A stretch of DNA of 64,000 nucleotides, from contig NZ_FOOH01000002.1 of NCBI RefSeq assembly GCF_900113135.1, forward strand, positions 124,001 to 188,000. Direction: 5' to 3'. The stretch is from Salegentibacter agarivorans. GTDB taxonomy: Bacteria > Bacteroidota > Bacteroidia > Flavobacteriales > Flavobacteriaceae. The position numbers were made by a program, and so were the translations under genes. Within the stretch, counting starts at the first letter, position 1; each line of letters begins with the position of its first letter. This document shows, one piece after another, positions 51,670-59,519 of this stretch. Below the pieces are notes generated by a model. That model ran no database searches, was not told where the DNA came from, and saw only the letters and a list, made by a program, of their open reading frames with translations.

Positions 51670-53973
51670 TTAATCCTTATCCTTTCCACCAAAAAGTCGT
51701 TTAAAAAAGCCTTTTTTTTCCTTTTTTTCTTCTTTTTCTGGTTTTTTGGTTTCATCTTTATCACCACCTCCAAAAAGTCGCTTAAAGAAACCATCGCGTT
51801 TTTCAGGATCGCAATTCATCATTTCTTTAATTTCAACAGAAAGAGGTGCAAATCTTGCCTGTGTAATATCATTAAAGTCGGGGTCGTTATTCATTTTCTG
51901 CATTAATTTTGCAAAAACCGGTAAAGCCGAATTAGCACCCTGCCCAATATAAGTGTTTCTAAACCCAATTCTGTGATCGTCAGCTCCTACCCAGGTTACG
52001 GCTAGAAGATTTGGGGTTATTCCCACAAACCAACCATCTTTGTTATTTTGGGTAGTTCCCGTTTTTCCAGCAATATCGTTTCTTAATCCGTAAGTTGTTC
52101 TTAACCTGGTTGCTGTACCTTCATTTACCGTGGCTTTCATCATTTCTATCATGATCTTCCTGTTGGTTTCAGAAAGACTTCTGTTATCAGAAATTTCAGG
52201 TTTAAATTCGGCTAAAATATTGCCCTCGCCATCTTCTATTTTAGTGATATAAAAAGCTTTGCTGGTTTTTCCGTTATTTGCAAAAGGAGTGTAAGCTTCG
52301 GTTAATTCGGTTAAATTTAAAGAGGCAGTTCCCAGTGCAATAGAGGGCACTCGGGGTAAATCTGATTTAATTCCCATTGCTTTAGCCTGGTTCACAACAT
52401 TTTCAATACCAGTTTCCATAAGCACTTTAACCGCAATGGTATTCATAGACTTACTTAATGCTTCTTTTAAATTGTAATTCATATGCGGATCTTCTTCTTC
52501 GCTACCGGAGTTTGAAGGGGTCCATCCCTTTGCATAAGTGACCTCCCGGGCCGAAAAATATTCACAGGGTTCTATACCGTTTTCTAAAGCCGCGGTGTAC
52601 ACAAAAGGCTTAAACGTAGAGCCTACCTGGCGCTTACTTTGGGAAACATGGTCATACTGAAAATGTTCAAAATTTACCCCGCCAACCCAGGCCTGTACAG
52701 CCCCGGTTTGTGGGGTTACCACCAACATTCCCGCATTAAGGAACTTGAGATAATGGGCAACACTATCTCGTGTACTTATATTTTTGGTTTCTGTACCTTC
52801 ATAACTGAATAATTCAGTTGGATGTTCCTGGGTTAAAACATCCATAATTTCAGTCTCACTACGACCTTCTTTCTCAAGATTTTTCCAGGCTGAAGTTCTT
52901 TTTAAAGCATCGTTTACAATTTCACGGTTGGTTAACCATGGCGCTGCGCTTCCCCAGGCATCCTCGTGTTGTTTTTGTAAATTTTGTAAATGTCCTTTTA
53001 AGGCTTCTTCAGCTAAAGTTTGCATTTTTACATCCAGGGTAGTGTGCACACTCAAACCGTCCCGGTAAATATTGAATTTCTTTCCGTCTTTATTTTTAAG
53101 CGTATCCAGAATTTTACTTACATCTTTTCTAACCTGTTCCCTAAAATATGGCGCAAGCCCTTTATCGTGACTGTAATTTTTATAATTTAATACCAATTCG
53201 AGTTGCTTGGCTTCCTGTACTTCTTCTTCAGTTAAATATCCATATTTTCCCATTTGTTCGAGAACCACGTCCCGGCGTAACCGACTTCTTTCAGGAAAAA
53301 TCCTTGGATTATACGAATGGGAAGCTTTTAAAGTTCCTACCAAAACCGCAGCTTCTTCAAGATTTATTTCTGAAGTATGCTTTCCAAAAAATTTCATAGA
53401 AGCACTCTCAATTCCGAAAGTGTTGTCACTAAAAGGAACGGTATTAAAATAGAGCCTGATAATTTCTTCTTTTGAATAAATATCTTCCAGTCTTTTGGCA
53501 ATAATGGCCTCCTGGAATTTATTTACCACAATCCCTAAAGCACCGTAATCTTTTCTTCCGTAGATATTTTTGGCTAATTGAAGACTAATGGTACTCCCGC
53601 CGCCGGCCGAATCATCCTGAAGCAGAATTGATTTAAAAACAACACGTAATAAACTTCGATTATCGATTCCATCATGTTCAAAAAACCGTGCATCTTCGGT
53701 AGCCACAAGGGCATTTATTAAATGGGTTGGGAGTTCTTTATAGGTGATAGGTTGCCTATCAAACACATAAAATTTGCCAATAAGATCTCCGTTTTTGGCA
53801 AGAACTTCGGTTGCCCTGTTTTGTTTAAGCTCTTTTAATTCGGTAGAGGAGGGGAGTTGGCCCCAGGCTCCAAAATAAATACTTGCAAAAAACAGAAAAA
53901 ATAGAGCAAAAAGGCTTAGAAGTATTATTAGAGCCCATTTTATTTTGGGAAATTTTTTAATCTTGTTTAGCAT
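51670..53973 (-). CDS. Class A penicillin-binding protein (PBP1A-like)
   Basis: A 767-residue bifunctional peptidoglycan synthase. It has one N-terminal helix (about 15-37), a GT51 transglycosylase domain with EDARFFEHDGID and GGGSTISLQLAKN, and a transpeptidase domain with the S-x-x-K motif in RQVGSTFKPF, the SMN motif in LSKSMNT and KTGT in IAGKTGTTQNN. The frame opens at a TTG 13 codons upstream, but the ATG at 53973 (MLNKIKKFPKIKW) is preferred. The C-terminus repeats GFFKRLFGG twice in a Lys/Glu-rich tail, which is unusual. A TAATTTTG box lies 42 bp upstream. Confidence 0.94.
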   Translation of the reverse strand: MLNKIKKFPKIKWALIILLSLFALFFLFFASIYFGAWGQLPSSTELKELKQNRATEVLAKNGDLIGKFYVFDRQPITYKELPTHLINALVATEDARFFEHDGIDNRSLLRVVFKSILLQDDSAGGGSTISLQLAKNIYGRKDYGALGIVVNKFQEAIIAKRLEDIYSKEEIIRLYFNTVPFSDNTFGIESASMKFFGKHTSEINLEEAAVLVGTLKASHSYNPRIFPERSRLRRDVVLEQMGKYGYLTEEEVQEAKQLELVLNYKNYSHDKGLAPYFREQVRKDVSKILDTLKNKDGKKFNIYRDGLSVHTTLDVKMQTLAEEALKGHLQNLQKQHEDAWGSAAPWLTNREIVNDALKRTSAWKNLEKEGRSETEIMDVLTQEHPTELFSYEGTETKNISTRDSVAHYLKFLNAGMLVVTPQTGAVQAWVGGVNFEHFQYDHVSQSKRQVGSTFKPFVYTAALENGIEPCEYFSAREVTYAKGWTPSNSGSEEEDPHMNYNLKEALSKSMNTIAVKVLMETGIENVVNQAKAMGIKSDLPRVPSIALGTASLNLTELTEAYTPFANNGKTSKAFYITKIEDGEGNILAEFKPEISDNRSLSETNRKIMIEMMKATVNEGTATRLRTTYGLRNDIAGKTGTTQNNKDGWFVGITPNLLAVTWVGADDHRIGFRNTYIGQGANSALPVFAKLMQKMNNDPDFNDITQARFAPLSVEIKEMMNCDPEKRDGFFKRLFGGGDKDETKKPEKEEKKEKKGFFKRLFGGKDKD

Positions 53974-54014
53974 AGGAGGTTTAATTGATACAAATAAACA
54001 AATACCATACAAAC

Positions 54015-54022
54015 CAAAATTA
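54015..54022 (-). promoter_or_regulatory. Promoter -7 box for the PBP1A gene
   Basis: Minus-strand TAATTTTG matches TAnnTTTG and lies 42 bp before the PBP1A ATG. Confidence 0.4.
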
Positions 54023-54092
54023 AATTTTAAAGATATTTTAAGTTTTTTTAAAATTCAGACATTCAGCAATATCCAAATCTTTGAAAATAAAA

Positions 54093-54119
54093 AGCCGGCT
54101 ACTTTTTAAGGTGCCGGCT
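54093..54119 (-). terminator. Terminator of the tiny-peptide cluster
   Basis: Stem AGCCGGC/GCCGGCT with a 13-base loop. On the minus strand it is followed by a T-run (TTTTTATTTTC). It lies 38 bp after the last of the three tiny frames and well before PBP1A, so it isolates a small minus-strand transcript. Confidence 0.75.
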
Positions 54120-54157
54120 AAGGTTTACTGAGTTCCATAAGGCGAATGTTTTTAAGG

Positions 54158-54295
54158 TTAACTCATAGGTCTAAGGTTCAAACACCAGGTGTTCCTGGTA
54201 AAATTTTCACGGAACTTGTTACGGGGTTTTTTCCCAAAAACCTGGGGCTCTCGCGTACTTCCACAGTTTAAATTAATATACTCCTGAATTTTCAT
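54158..54295 (-). CDS. Tiny basic peptide, third of cluster (45 aa)
   Basis: A 45-codon frame, ATG 54295 to TAA 54158, starting 10 bp after the stop of the second tiny frame. The product begins MKIQEYINLNC and is basic in its middle (GKKPRNKFRENFTRN), with a W at position 37 followed by CLNLRPMS. The pattern of a short N-terminus, a polar basic middle and a late Trp resembles the two frames upstream, though the sequence is more diverged. Two Cys are present (11 and 38). No known family. It ends 38 bp before a terminator on the same strand. Confidence 0.55.
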   Translation of the reverse strand: MKIQEYINLNCGSTREPQVFGKKPRNKFRENFTRNTWCLNLRPMS

Positions 54296-54305
54296 TGTGT
54301 TAAGT

Positions 54306-54395
54306 TTAAAGGTAACGGCGTTTAATTTCCCAGTTACTACGATTATTGGACTTACTTTGATTTAAAAATGAACGAAGGTTTACTGAATTTTTCAT
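54306..54395 (-). CDS. Tiny basic peptide, second of cluster (29 aa)
   Basis: A 29-codon frame, ATG 54395 to TAA 54306, starting 19 bp after the stop of the first frame. It begins MKNSVNLRSFLNQSKSN and ends with W-E-I-K-R-R-Y-L. It aligns with the first frame over the last 20 residues: F-[FL]-N-Q-x-K-x-N, then S-x-W-x-x-K-R-R-Y-L. An AAAATTAGAAATC leader precedes the ATG and is nearly the same as before the first frame. Such paired conservation of leader and peptide argues for paralogous genes and not chance ORFs. Function unknown. Confidence 0.6.
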   Translation of the reverse strand: MKNSVNLRSFLNQSKSNNRSNWEIKRRYL

Positions 54396-54414
54396 GATTT
54401 CTAATTTTTAGTGA

Positions 54415-54510
54415 TTATTTTAAATAACGTCTTTTACTGGTCCAGGTACTTTTAGAGTTCTTCTTTTCCTGGTTAAAAAATGGTCGGCTAATTGTTTCAA
54501 AAGTTTTCAT
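54415..54510 (-). CDS. Tiny basic peptide, first of cluster (31 aa)
   Basis: A 31-codon frame, ATG 54510 to TAA 54415. The product begins MKTFETISRPFFNQEKKN, then has a Ser/Thr/Lys stretch and ends with W-T-S-K-R-R-Y-L-K. It is strongly basic and has no hydrophobic helix or signal peptide. It shares the F-F-N-Q-x-K and W-x-x-K-R-R-Y-L motifs with the next frame. A 7-bp-arm palindrome lies 58 bp upstream. The AAATTTTAGAAATT leader precedes the ATG. No named family is recognised. Confidence 0.6.
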   Translation of the reverse strand: MKTFETISRPFFNQEKKNSKSTWTSKRRYLK

Positions 54511-54567
54511 AATTTCTAAAATTTAAAGGTTTATATCTAATAGACTCCATTGAATTTGGTTTGTTAC

Positions 54568-54590
54568 AGTACTATGCTATAAATAGTACT
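54568..54590. promoter_or_regulatory. Palindrome upstream of the tiny-peptide cluster
   Basis: AGTACTA and TAGTACT are perfect inverted arms, separated by nine bases. The site lies between the tiny-peptide frames (minus) and the SdiA-regulated-like gene (plus), where an operator would be expected. A regulator is not identified. Confidence 0.45.
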
Positions 54591-54743
54591 AAATTAACTT
54601 ACTTTTAACAAATAGGGGGTTTTTAGGGGAAGTTTCGGCCGGTATTTTTTGGTAATTTTAAAATCTGGGTGTTAATAATATTTAATTATGGTGGCAGACT
54701 TTAATATTAAACCTATTTTAGAAATCAACTTGGAGCGAGTTAT

Positions 54744-55604
54744 ATGAAATTGAATAAAATAGTAATTGGTATTGTGGTAGGGGTGTTCATTCTCGCCGGG
54801 TGCATTTTCTGGGCTTTTAAAAATAACAGTTACTTATCTTTTGACGACGATAATAAGACCTATACTATTGAGGAGAAATGGAATTTACCCCCAATCCTGC
54901 AGGAAATATCAGGCATAAGCTACCTTGGGAATAACGAGGTTGCCTGCATTCAGGATGAAGATGGGATGATTTTTATTTTCAATATAGAAACCTCAAAAAT
55001 CACATCCAGGATTTCTTTTGGGGAAAGCGGTGATTATGAAGATATAACAGTAATAGAAGACACGGCTTATGTTGTAAGAAGTGATGGTAAAATTTTTAAA
55101 GTAGCCGGTTTTAGGGAAAATAATCCCGAAATAAATACTTATCAAATATCTGGATTAGATAGTAATGGCATTGAAAGCCTGGAATTTGATGCTAAAAATA
55201 AGCGCTTATTATTTGCGGTTAAAGAATACAACAATAGAAAAGAAACCAAAGGAATTTATACCTTTAATCTTACTATCCAAAAAGTAAATAAGGAACGACT
55301 CTTCACTTTAGACGGGCGCGATGAAATTTACCAAAATCTAAGAGGGGGGAAGTCTTCCCAAATTATTAGACCCTCTTCTATAAGGTTTCATCCAACTACC
55401 GGTGAATTATATATTTTAGAAGGAAATCAGCCAAAATTAATCATTCTGGACCAGGATGGAAACGAGGCGAAAATTCATCTTCTTGATCCTGAAACTTTTC
55501 CCCAGCCTGAAGGTCTTGCTTTTGATGAGGAAAATAGGCTATATATTTCTAATGAAAGTAGGAGACAACCCGCAAATATTTTGAGAGTTAAACTAAACGA
55601 TTAA
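54744..55604 (+). CDS. SdiA-regulated-like (YjiK) membrane-anchored beta-propeller
   Basis: A 286-residue protein with one N-terminal helix or signal anchor (about 5-25, IVIGIVVGVFILAGCIFWAF; the Cys inside could make it a lipoprotein) followed by a periplasmic propeller of the SdiA-regulated family. Landmarks are EISGISYLGNNEVACIQDEDG, SGDYEDITVIEDTAYVVRSDGKIF, GIESLEFDAKNKRLLFAVKE and the C-terminal QPEGLAFDEENRLYISNE. Function of the family is unknown. It lies 9 bp before the VTT gene on the same strand, so they form a two-gene unit. Confidence 0.85.
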   Translation: MKLNKIVIGIVVGVFILAGCIFWAFKNNSYLSFDDDNKTYTIEEKWNLPPILQEISGISYLGNNEVACIQDEDGMIFIFNIETSKITSRISFGESGDYEDITVIEDTAYVVRSDGKIFKVAGFRENNPEINTYQISGLDSNGIESLEFDAKNKRLLFAVKEYNNRKETKGIYTFNLTIQKVNKERLFTLDGRDEIYQNLRGGKSSQIIRPSSIRFHPTTGELYILEGNQPKLIILDQDGNEAKIHLLDPETFPQPEGLAFDEENRLYISNESRRQPANILRVKLND

Positions 55605-55613
55605 ATAAATTCT

Positions 55614-56318
55614 ATGCCCGAATCTATTGAAACTACCTCCGTAAAAAAAAGTAAAGCCCCACTAATTGTTTCTGGAATTATAATAGCTGCTTTGATAGCG
55701 GCTTATTTCTTTATTCCCGGGGTAAGGGAATTTTTCTCCAACGCCTGGGAGGTGTTAACCAGTAACGATGAAGAGCGTATCACCCAGTGGGTTTCCCAAT
55801 TTGGGTGGTTGGGCCCAACAATACTTATCCTGGCTATGGTGGCGCAAATGTTTTTAATCGTGATTCCATCAGTGGCTTTAATGGTAGTTTCAATACTGGC
55901 TTATGGGCCTTTTTTTGGAAGTCTAATTATTTTCGCAGCTATTTTTTCGGCTTCTAGCGTAGGATATTTTATAGGTCGTTATTTTGGGCCGGTAATTGTT
56001 CAAAAGTTAATAGGCCCAAAAAACGAAAATAAAATTGAGGATTTTATTGATGATTATGGCTTTTGGGCGGTAATCGTTACCAGAATAAATCCTTTTCTTT
56101 CTAACGATGCCATTAGCTTTGTGGGAGGAATTCTTAAAATGGGTTACTGGCGTTTTATTGGTGCAACCCTTGTAGGTATTGCCCCGCTCACTATTTTTAT
56201 TGCAATTATAGGTAAAAGCACCGATGGCCTAAAAACCGGACTTCTCTGGGGATCTATTGTAAGTTTGGTTATTTTTATTTTATACGTGTGGTGGGATAAG
56301 AAAAAGCGCAAAAAATAG
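55614..56318 (+). CDS. TVP38/TMEM64 (VTT) family membrane protein
   Basis: A 234-residue polytopic membrane protein. The family core is visible as FGWLGPTILILAMVAQMFLIVIPSVALMV, then AIFSASSVGYFIGRYFGPVIV and the INPFLSNDAISFVGGILKM segment with the re-entrant Gly-rich turn, ending in a helix and a Lys-rich tail (WDKKKRKK). Relatives move lipids or export small solutes; substrate is unknown. It is downstream of the SdiA-regulated-like gene with a 9-bp gap. Confidence 0.88.
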   Translation: MPESIETTSVKKSKAPLIVSGIIIAALIAAYFFIPGVREFFSNAWEVLTSNDEERITQWVSQFGWLGPTILILAMVAQMFLIVIPSVALMVVSILAYGPFFGSLIIFAAIFSASSVGYFIGRYFGPVIVQKLIGPKNENKIEDFIDDYGFWAVIVTRINPFLSNDAISFVGGILKMGYWRFIGATLVGIAPLTIFIAIIGKSTDGLKTGLLWGSIVSLVIFILYVWWDKKKRKK

Positions 56319-56391
56319 GAGGGAAGCAGTGGTTTTAAGAAATCGTAAATTATTTATTCGCTTCAAATTAAGTAATTTAATTTCTATCACT

Positions 56392-56399
56392 TATCTTTG
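56392..56399 (+). promoter_or_regulatory. Promoter -7 box for the cold-shock gene
   Basis: TATCTTTG matches TAnnTTTG. It lies about 140 bp before the cold-shock start, implying a long leader. Confidence 0.45.
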
Positions 56400-56538
56400 T
56401 AGAAGTTTAAGCAGTGTCCTAACCAGGATTCTTTACATTTATTGAAGATTAATGGCATTACAAGCCGGGTTACTACCACAAAAATCTTCAGGAAAAAAAT
56501 TCAAGCTTACTCACTCAATTACTAATTAAAATTAATTA

Positions 56539-56991
56539 ATGGGCAAATCGCAGCAGACATTCAGTAAAACTGAAAAAGAAAAAAAGAAAATAAAAAAGCG
56601 TAAAGAAAAAGAGGCTAAGAAGCAGGAGCGCAAAGAGAACTCTAACAAAGGCGGTAATTTTGAAGATATGATCGCTTATGTAGATGCTGATGGAAATCTT
56701 ACCGACACTCCACCAGATCCTTCTCAAAAAGTTGAAGTTGAAGCCGAAAGTATAGAAATTGGTGTTCCTAAGAAAGAGGATATGCCAGAAGAAGATCCGC
56801 AAAGAAACGGAAAGGTCTCATTTTTTGATCATTCTAAAGGTTTCGGGTTTATTATAGATTCAGAAAACAACGAAAAATATTTTGTTCACGTTACCGGATT
56901 AATCGATGAGATTGACGAAAACGACAAGGTAACTTTTGAACTGGAACGAGGAATGAAAGGTATGAACGCTGTTCGCGTTAAGCAACAGTAA
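56539..56991 (+). CDS. Cold-shock domain protein with basic N-terminal extension
   Basis: A 150-residue protein. The last 65 residues are a cold-shock domain with both RNP-like motifs (GKVSFFDHSKGFGFII and KYFVHVTGL), which binds single-stranded RNA or DNA. The first 40 residues are almost all Lys, Glu, Gln and Arg (EKEKKKIKKRKEKEAKKQERK), and an acidic linker follows. This extended form is common in Bacteroidota and differs from stand-alone CspA. The implied 140-base leader is consistent with cold-shock mRNA control. A DEAD-box helicase gene follows after a terminator. Confidence 0.92.
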   Translation: MGKSQQTFSKTEKEKKKIKKRKEKEAKKQERKENSNKGGNFEDMIAYVDADGNLTDTPPDPSQKVEVEAESIEIGVPKKEDMPEEDPQRNGKVSFFDHSKGFGFIIDSENNEKYFVHVTGLIDEIDENDKVTFELERGMKGMNAVRVKQQ

Positions 56992-57067
56992 ACTTTCGAA
57001 CAAACTTTCGAGGTATTTAGAGTATAAATTATTTAATTTTTATACGCTAGCCATTTAAGTATAAAAC

Positions 57068-57084
57068 CTCAATTATCGAGTAAT
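57068..57084 (+). repeat. Recurrent intergenic palindrome, copy e
   Basis: CTCAATTATCGAGTAAT matches 15 of 17 positions of the core at 1583-1602. It lies between the cold-shock gene and the terminator before the helicase. Confidence 0.45.
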
Positions 57085-57097
57085 TCTCAACACCCAT

Positions 57098-57139
57098 AAA
57101 AGGTTCGGTAATCTTTAATTATTGCTGAACCTTTCTTTT
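57098..57139 (+). terminator. Terminator after the cold-shock gene
   Basis: Stem AAAGGTTCGGTAAT with ATTGCTGAACCTTT (G-U pairs included), followed by CTTTTT. Confidence 0.75.
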
Positions 57140-57204
57140 TTATCTTTCCTAACGGGGGTGTTTCCCCTTAAAGTCTGGTTTAAGGCTTTATTATTTCAAT
57201 TAAC

Positions 57205-58506
57205 ATGCAAACTAAGAATTTACAGGAAATCCTTGACAAATTGGAGATTTCCCAGCTTAATGCTATGCAGCAGGAAGCTTTTAAAACTATTGCCGAAAAC
57301 CAAAATACGGTGCTACTCTCGCCAACAGGATCGGGAAAAACCCTGGCATTCCTATTACCCTTACTTGAGATATTAGATCCAGACCTGGCAGAAGTGCAGG
57401 CTTTGATTTTAGTGCCTTCTCGTGAACTCGCTATTCAAATTGAACAGGTTACCCGCGAAATGGGTGCCGGTTTTAAAGCAAACGCTGTTTACGGCGGCAG
57501 AGCTTTTTCTAAAGATAAAATAGAATTGCAACACGCCCCCGCCATTTTAATAGGTACGCCCGGCCGGGTTGCCGATCATTTTAGAAGGGAAACTTTCTCC
57601 ACCAAAAATATTAAAGCGCTGGTTTTAGATGAATTTGATAAATCTTTAGAAGTAGGTTTTGAAAACGAAATGAAAGAAATTATTGGGGAGCTTACGGGTT
57701 TAGATAAACGCATCCTGACTTCAGCAACGCAAAATATTGATATTCCGGGTTTTGTAGGTCTTAAAAATCCGAAGCGAGTAGATTATTTAAAAGGAGAACA
57801 GCCATCCCTGGAAATTAAAACCATACAGGTAAATCCAAAAACCAAATTGCAAAGCCTTGTAAAATTACTTTCTGAAAATGCTGAAGGCTCAGGAATTATT
57901 TTTTGCAATTTAAAAGATAGTATAGCTGAAGTAAGTGATTTCCTGGGTGAAAATAATATTAAGCACGGAATTTTTTCTGGCGGGATGGAGCAAAAAGACC
58001 GGGAAAGATCACTTATTAAATTTAGAAATGGAACGCATCGAATTTTGATCGCTACCGATCTTGCTGCGCGTGGCATAGATGTGCCCGAGATAGATTTTAT
58101 AATTCATTATCAATTACCCTTTAAGGCTTCAGAGTTTACCCATAGAAATGGGCGTACAGCGAGAATGCACCAGGAGGGAATTGCTTACGTACTTTCAGAT
58201 AGAAGAACCCTTCCAGATTTTATTAAATCAAATGATTATGTAATTCACAATAAGAAACACAATACCGATGTAGTTGAAAAGACTACCTTGTTTATTTCGG
58301 GAGGAAGAAAAGATAAAATTTCAAAAGGAGATATCGCTGGACTTTTCTTAAAGCAGGGGAATCTTAAAAAAGAAGAACTGGGACTTATAGAACTGAAACA
58401 GGATTGCGCATTTGTGGCTGTTCCAAATGAAAAAGCTGAAGAACTTATTTCAACGCTTAACAATTCCAGGCTTAAAAAGAAAAAAGTAAGAGTGCGTTAT
58501 ATTTAA
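57205..58506 (+). CDS. DEAD-box RNA helicase with DbpA-type RNA-binding tail, motif II DEFD
   Basis: A 433-residue ATP-dependent RNA helicase. Motif I is S39-P-T-G-S-G-K45-T, Ia VPSRELA, motif II is D142-E-F-D145 in place of DEAD, motif III T-S-A-T, and motif [11 protein letters not shown]. The last 70 residues ([21 protein letters not shown], ending [10 protein letters not shown]) resemble the DbpA/CsdA RNA-binding domain that targets 23S rRNA. Asp-Glu are kept in motif II, so ATPase activity should be retained. It is followed 2 bp later by the VF530 gene. Ribosome assembly or cold RNA remodelling is likely. Confidence 0.9.
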   Translation: MQTKNLQEILDKLEISQLNAMQQEAFKTIAENQNTVLLSPTGSGKTLAFLLPLLEILDPDLAEVQALILVPSRELAIQIEQVTREMGAGFKANAVYGGRAFSKDKIELQHAPAILIGTPGRVADHFRRETFSTKNIKALVLDEFDKSLEVGFENEMKEIIGELTGLDKRILTSATQNIDIPGFVGLKNPKRVDYLKGEQPSLEIKTIQVNPKTKLQSLVKLLSENAEGSGIIFCNLKDSIAEVSDFLGENNIKHGIFSGGMEQKDRERSLIKFRNGTHRILIATDLAARGIDVPEIDFIIHYQLPFKASEFTHRNGRTARMHQEGIAYVLSDRRTLPDFIKSNDYVIHNKKHNTDVVEKTTLFISGGRKDKISKGDIAGLFLKQGNLKKEELGLIELKQDCAFVAVPNEKAEELISTLNNSRLKKKKVRVRYI

Positions 58507-58508
58507 AT

Positions 58509-58724
58509 ATGGAATCCAAACAACCTAATAATCCGTTACACGGTGTTAAACTTGCCGAAATTTTAGAATTTCTGGTAGCAAAATATGGCTGGGAAGAAAT
58601 GGGGAAACGCATCAATATTAAATGTTTTACGCAAGATCCCTCTATAAAATCCAGCTTAAAGTTTTTACGAAAAACGCCCTGGGCAAGAACCAAAGTAGAG
58701 AATCTATACCTTGAATCGCTTTAA
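58509..58724 (+). CDS. VF530 family (DUF2132) DNA-binding-like protein
   Basis: A 71-residue protein matching VF530/DUF2132 along its whole length: [26 protein letters not shown], then the conserved basic segment [26 protein letters not shown] and a C-terminal VENLYLESL. The Vibrio fischeri member has a solved fold with DNA-binding-like features; biological role is open. It starts 2 bp after the helicase stop codon and is surely co-transcribed. Confidence 0.92.
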   Translation: MESKQPNNPLHGVKLAEILEFLVAKYGWEEMGKRINIKCFTQDPSIKSSLKFLRKTPWARTKVENLYLESL

Positions 58725-58843
58725 GTACTGAATTTCCCTATTTTTACCATTAATGCGGATATCCGTAAAATTAATTCAATAATTACAGATATCTTTGATA
58801 TTTCGGTTTTGAGGTAAAATCGGAAATTTCGCTAGATATTTTG

Positions 58844-58957
58844 ATGAGAAGCATTCTACAATGGTTAAGATTTAATGGATTAAAGCTGGTAATAGCTTTA
58901 ATTGCTGGTTTGGTTACTTACCATTTGCTCAACTGGATGTACCTTTTAAAGTTTTAG
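58844..58957 (+). CDS. Small membrane peptide (37 aa)
   Basis: A 37-codon frame with ATG at 58844 and TAG at 58957. It begins MRSILQWLRFNGLKL, then one hydrophobic helix (VIALIAGLVTYHLLNWMYLL) and ends KF. The basic N-terminus and single helix are typical of small membrane proteins. There is no conserved family that I recognise, and no terminator directly after it. The gap has no other gene, but I could not test coding bias beyond reading it. Treat as a candidate. Confidence 0.4.
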   Translation: MRSILQWLRFNGLKLVIALIAGLVTYHLLNWMYLLKF

Positions 58958-59013
58958 AGAAAATAAAGGAAAAGGGTAGGAGAATAACCTATTTATTATC
59001 CGATAAAAAGGAG

Positions 59014-59021
59014 TAGTTTTG
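59014..59021 (+). promoter_or_regulatory. Promoter -7 box for the J-domain gene
   Basis: TAGTTTTG matches TAnnTTTG and lies 22 bp before the J-domain gene start. Confidence 0.5.
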
Positions 59022-59043
59022 CCGCTTATTTAAAATAAGAAAA

Positions 59044-59499
59044 ATGAAGCGTGTAAATCAATATAAAAAGCTCTTTAATGTTGAAAAAGAGATAGACCTT
59101 AAAGAACTTAAAACCAGTTACCGAAACCTGGTGAAAGAATGGCATCCCGATAAATTTAGGGAAACCGACGAGAAGCACGCCGAAGCCGAAATTAAGAGCA
59201 AAGAGATTATAGATGGCTATCACTTTTTGGTAAGCATTGCGCCACAAACTCGCGAAGCCAACCTTGAAGAATATAACCGCACTATAAACGAAGCCGGAAT
59301 TGCAGATTACCAGCACAAAGGAAACCTACTGGAAATCTCTTTTACCAACGGTACTACCTACGAATATTTTGGAGTGAACAAGAAGCTTTTTATGAAGTTC
59401 ATCAGTTCAGACAAACAAGTGAGATTTGCGAAAAGAAATATTTATAGTTCTTTTTTATATAGAAAATCTAAGAAAGATCTTGAGTTGGAAACAGCTTAA
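59044..59499 (+). CDS. J-domain protein fused to a KTSC domain
   Basis: A 151-residue protein. Residues about 5-70 form a J-domain with the HPD motif (SYRNLVKEWHPDKFRE), the Hsp70-stimulating site. Residues about 80-145 form a KTSC domain (IADYQHKGNLLEISFTNGTTYEYFGVNKKLF, ending FAKRNIYSSFLYRK), a small domain often found next to nucleic-acid or lysyl-tRNA synthetase proteins. A co-chaperone that directs DnaK to an RNA-related client is a possible reading. It is followed by a dispersed palindromic repeat. Confidence 0.88.
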   Translation: MKRVNQYKKLFNVEKEIDLKELKTSYRNLVKEWHPDKFRETDEKHAEAEIKSKEIIDGYHFLVSIAPQTREANLEEYNRTINEAGIADYQHKGNLLEISFTNGTTYEYFGVNKKLFMKFISSDKQVRFAKRNIYSSFLYRKSKKDLELETA

Positions 59500-59519
59500 T
59501 TAGATTTTAGGCATAAAAA

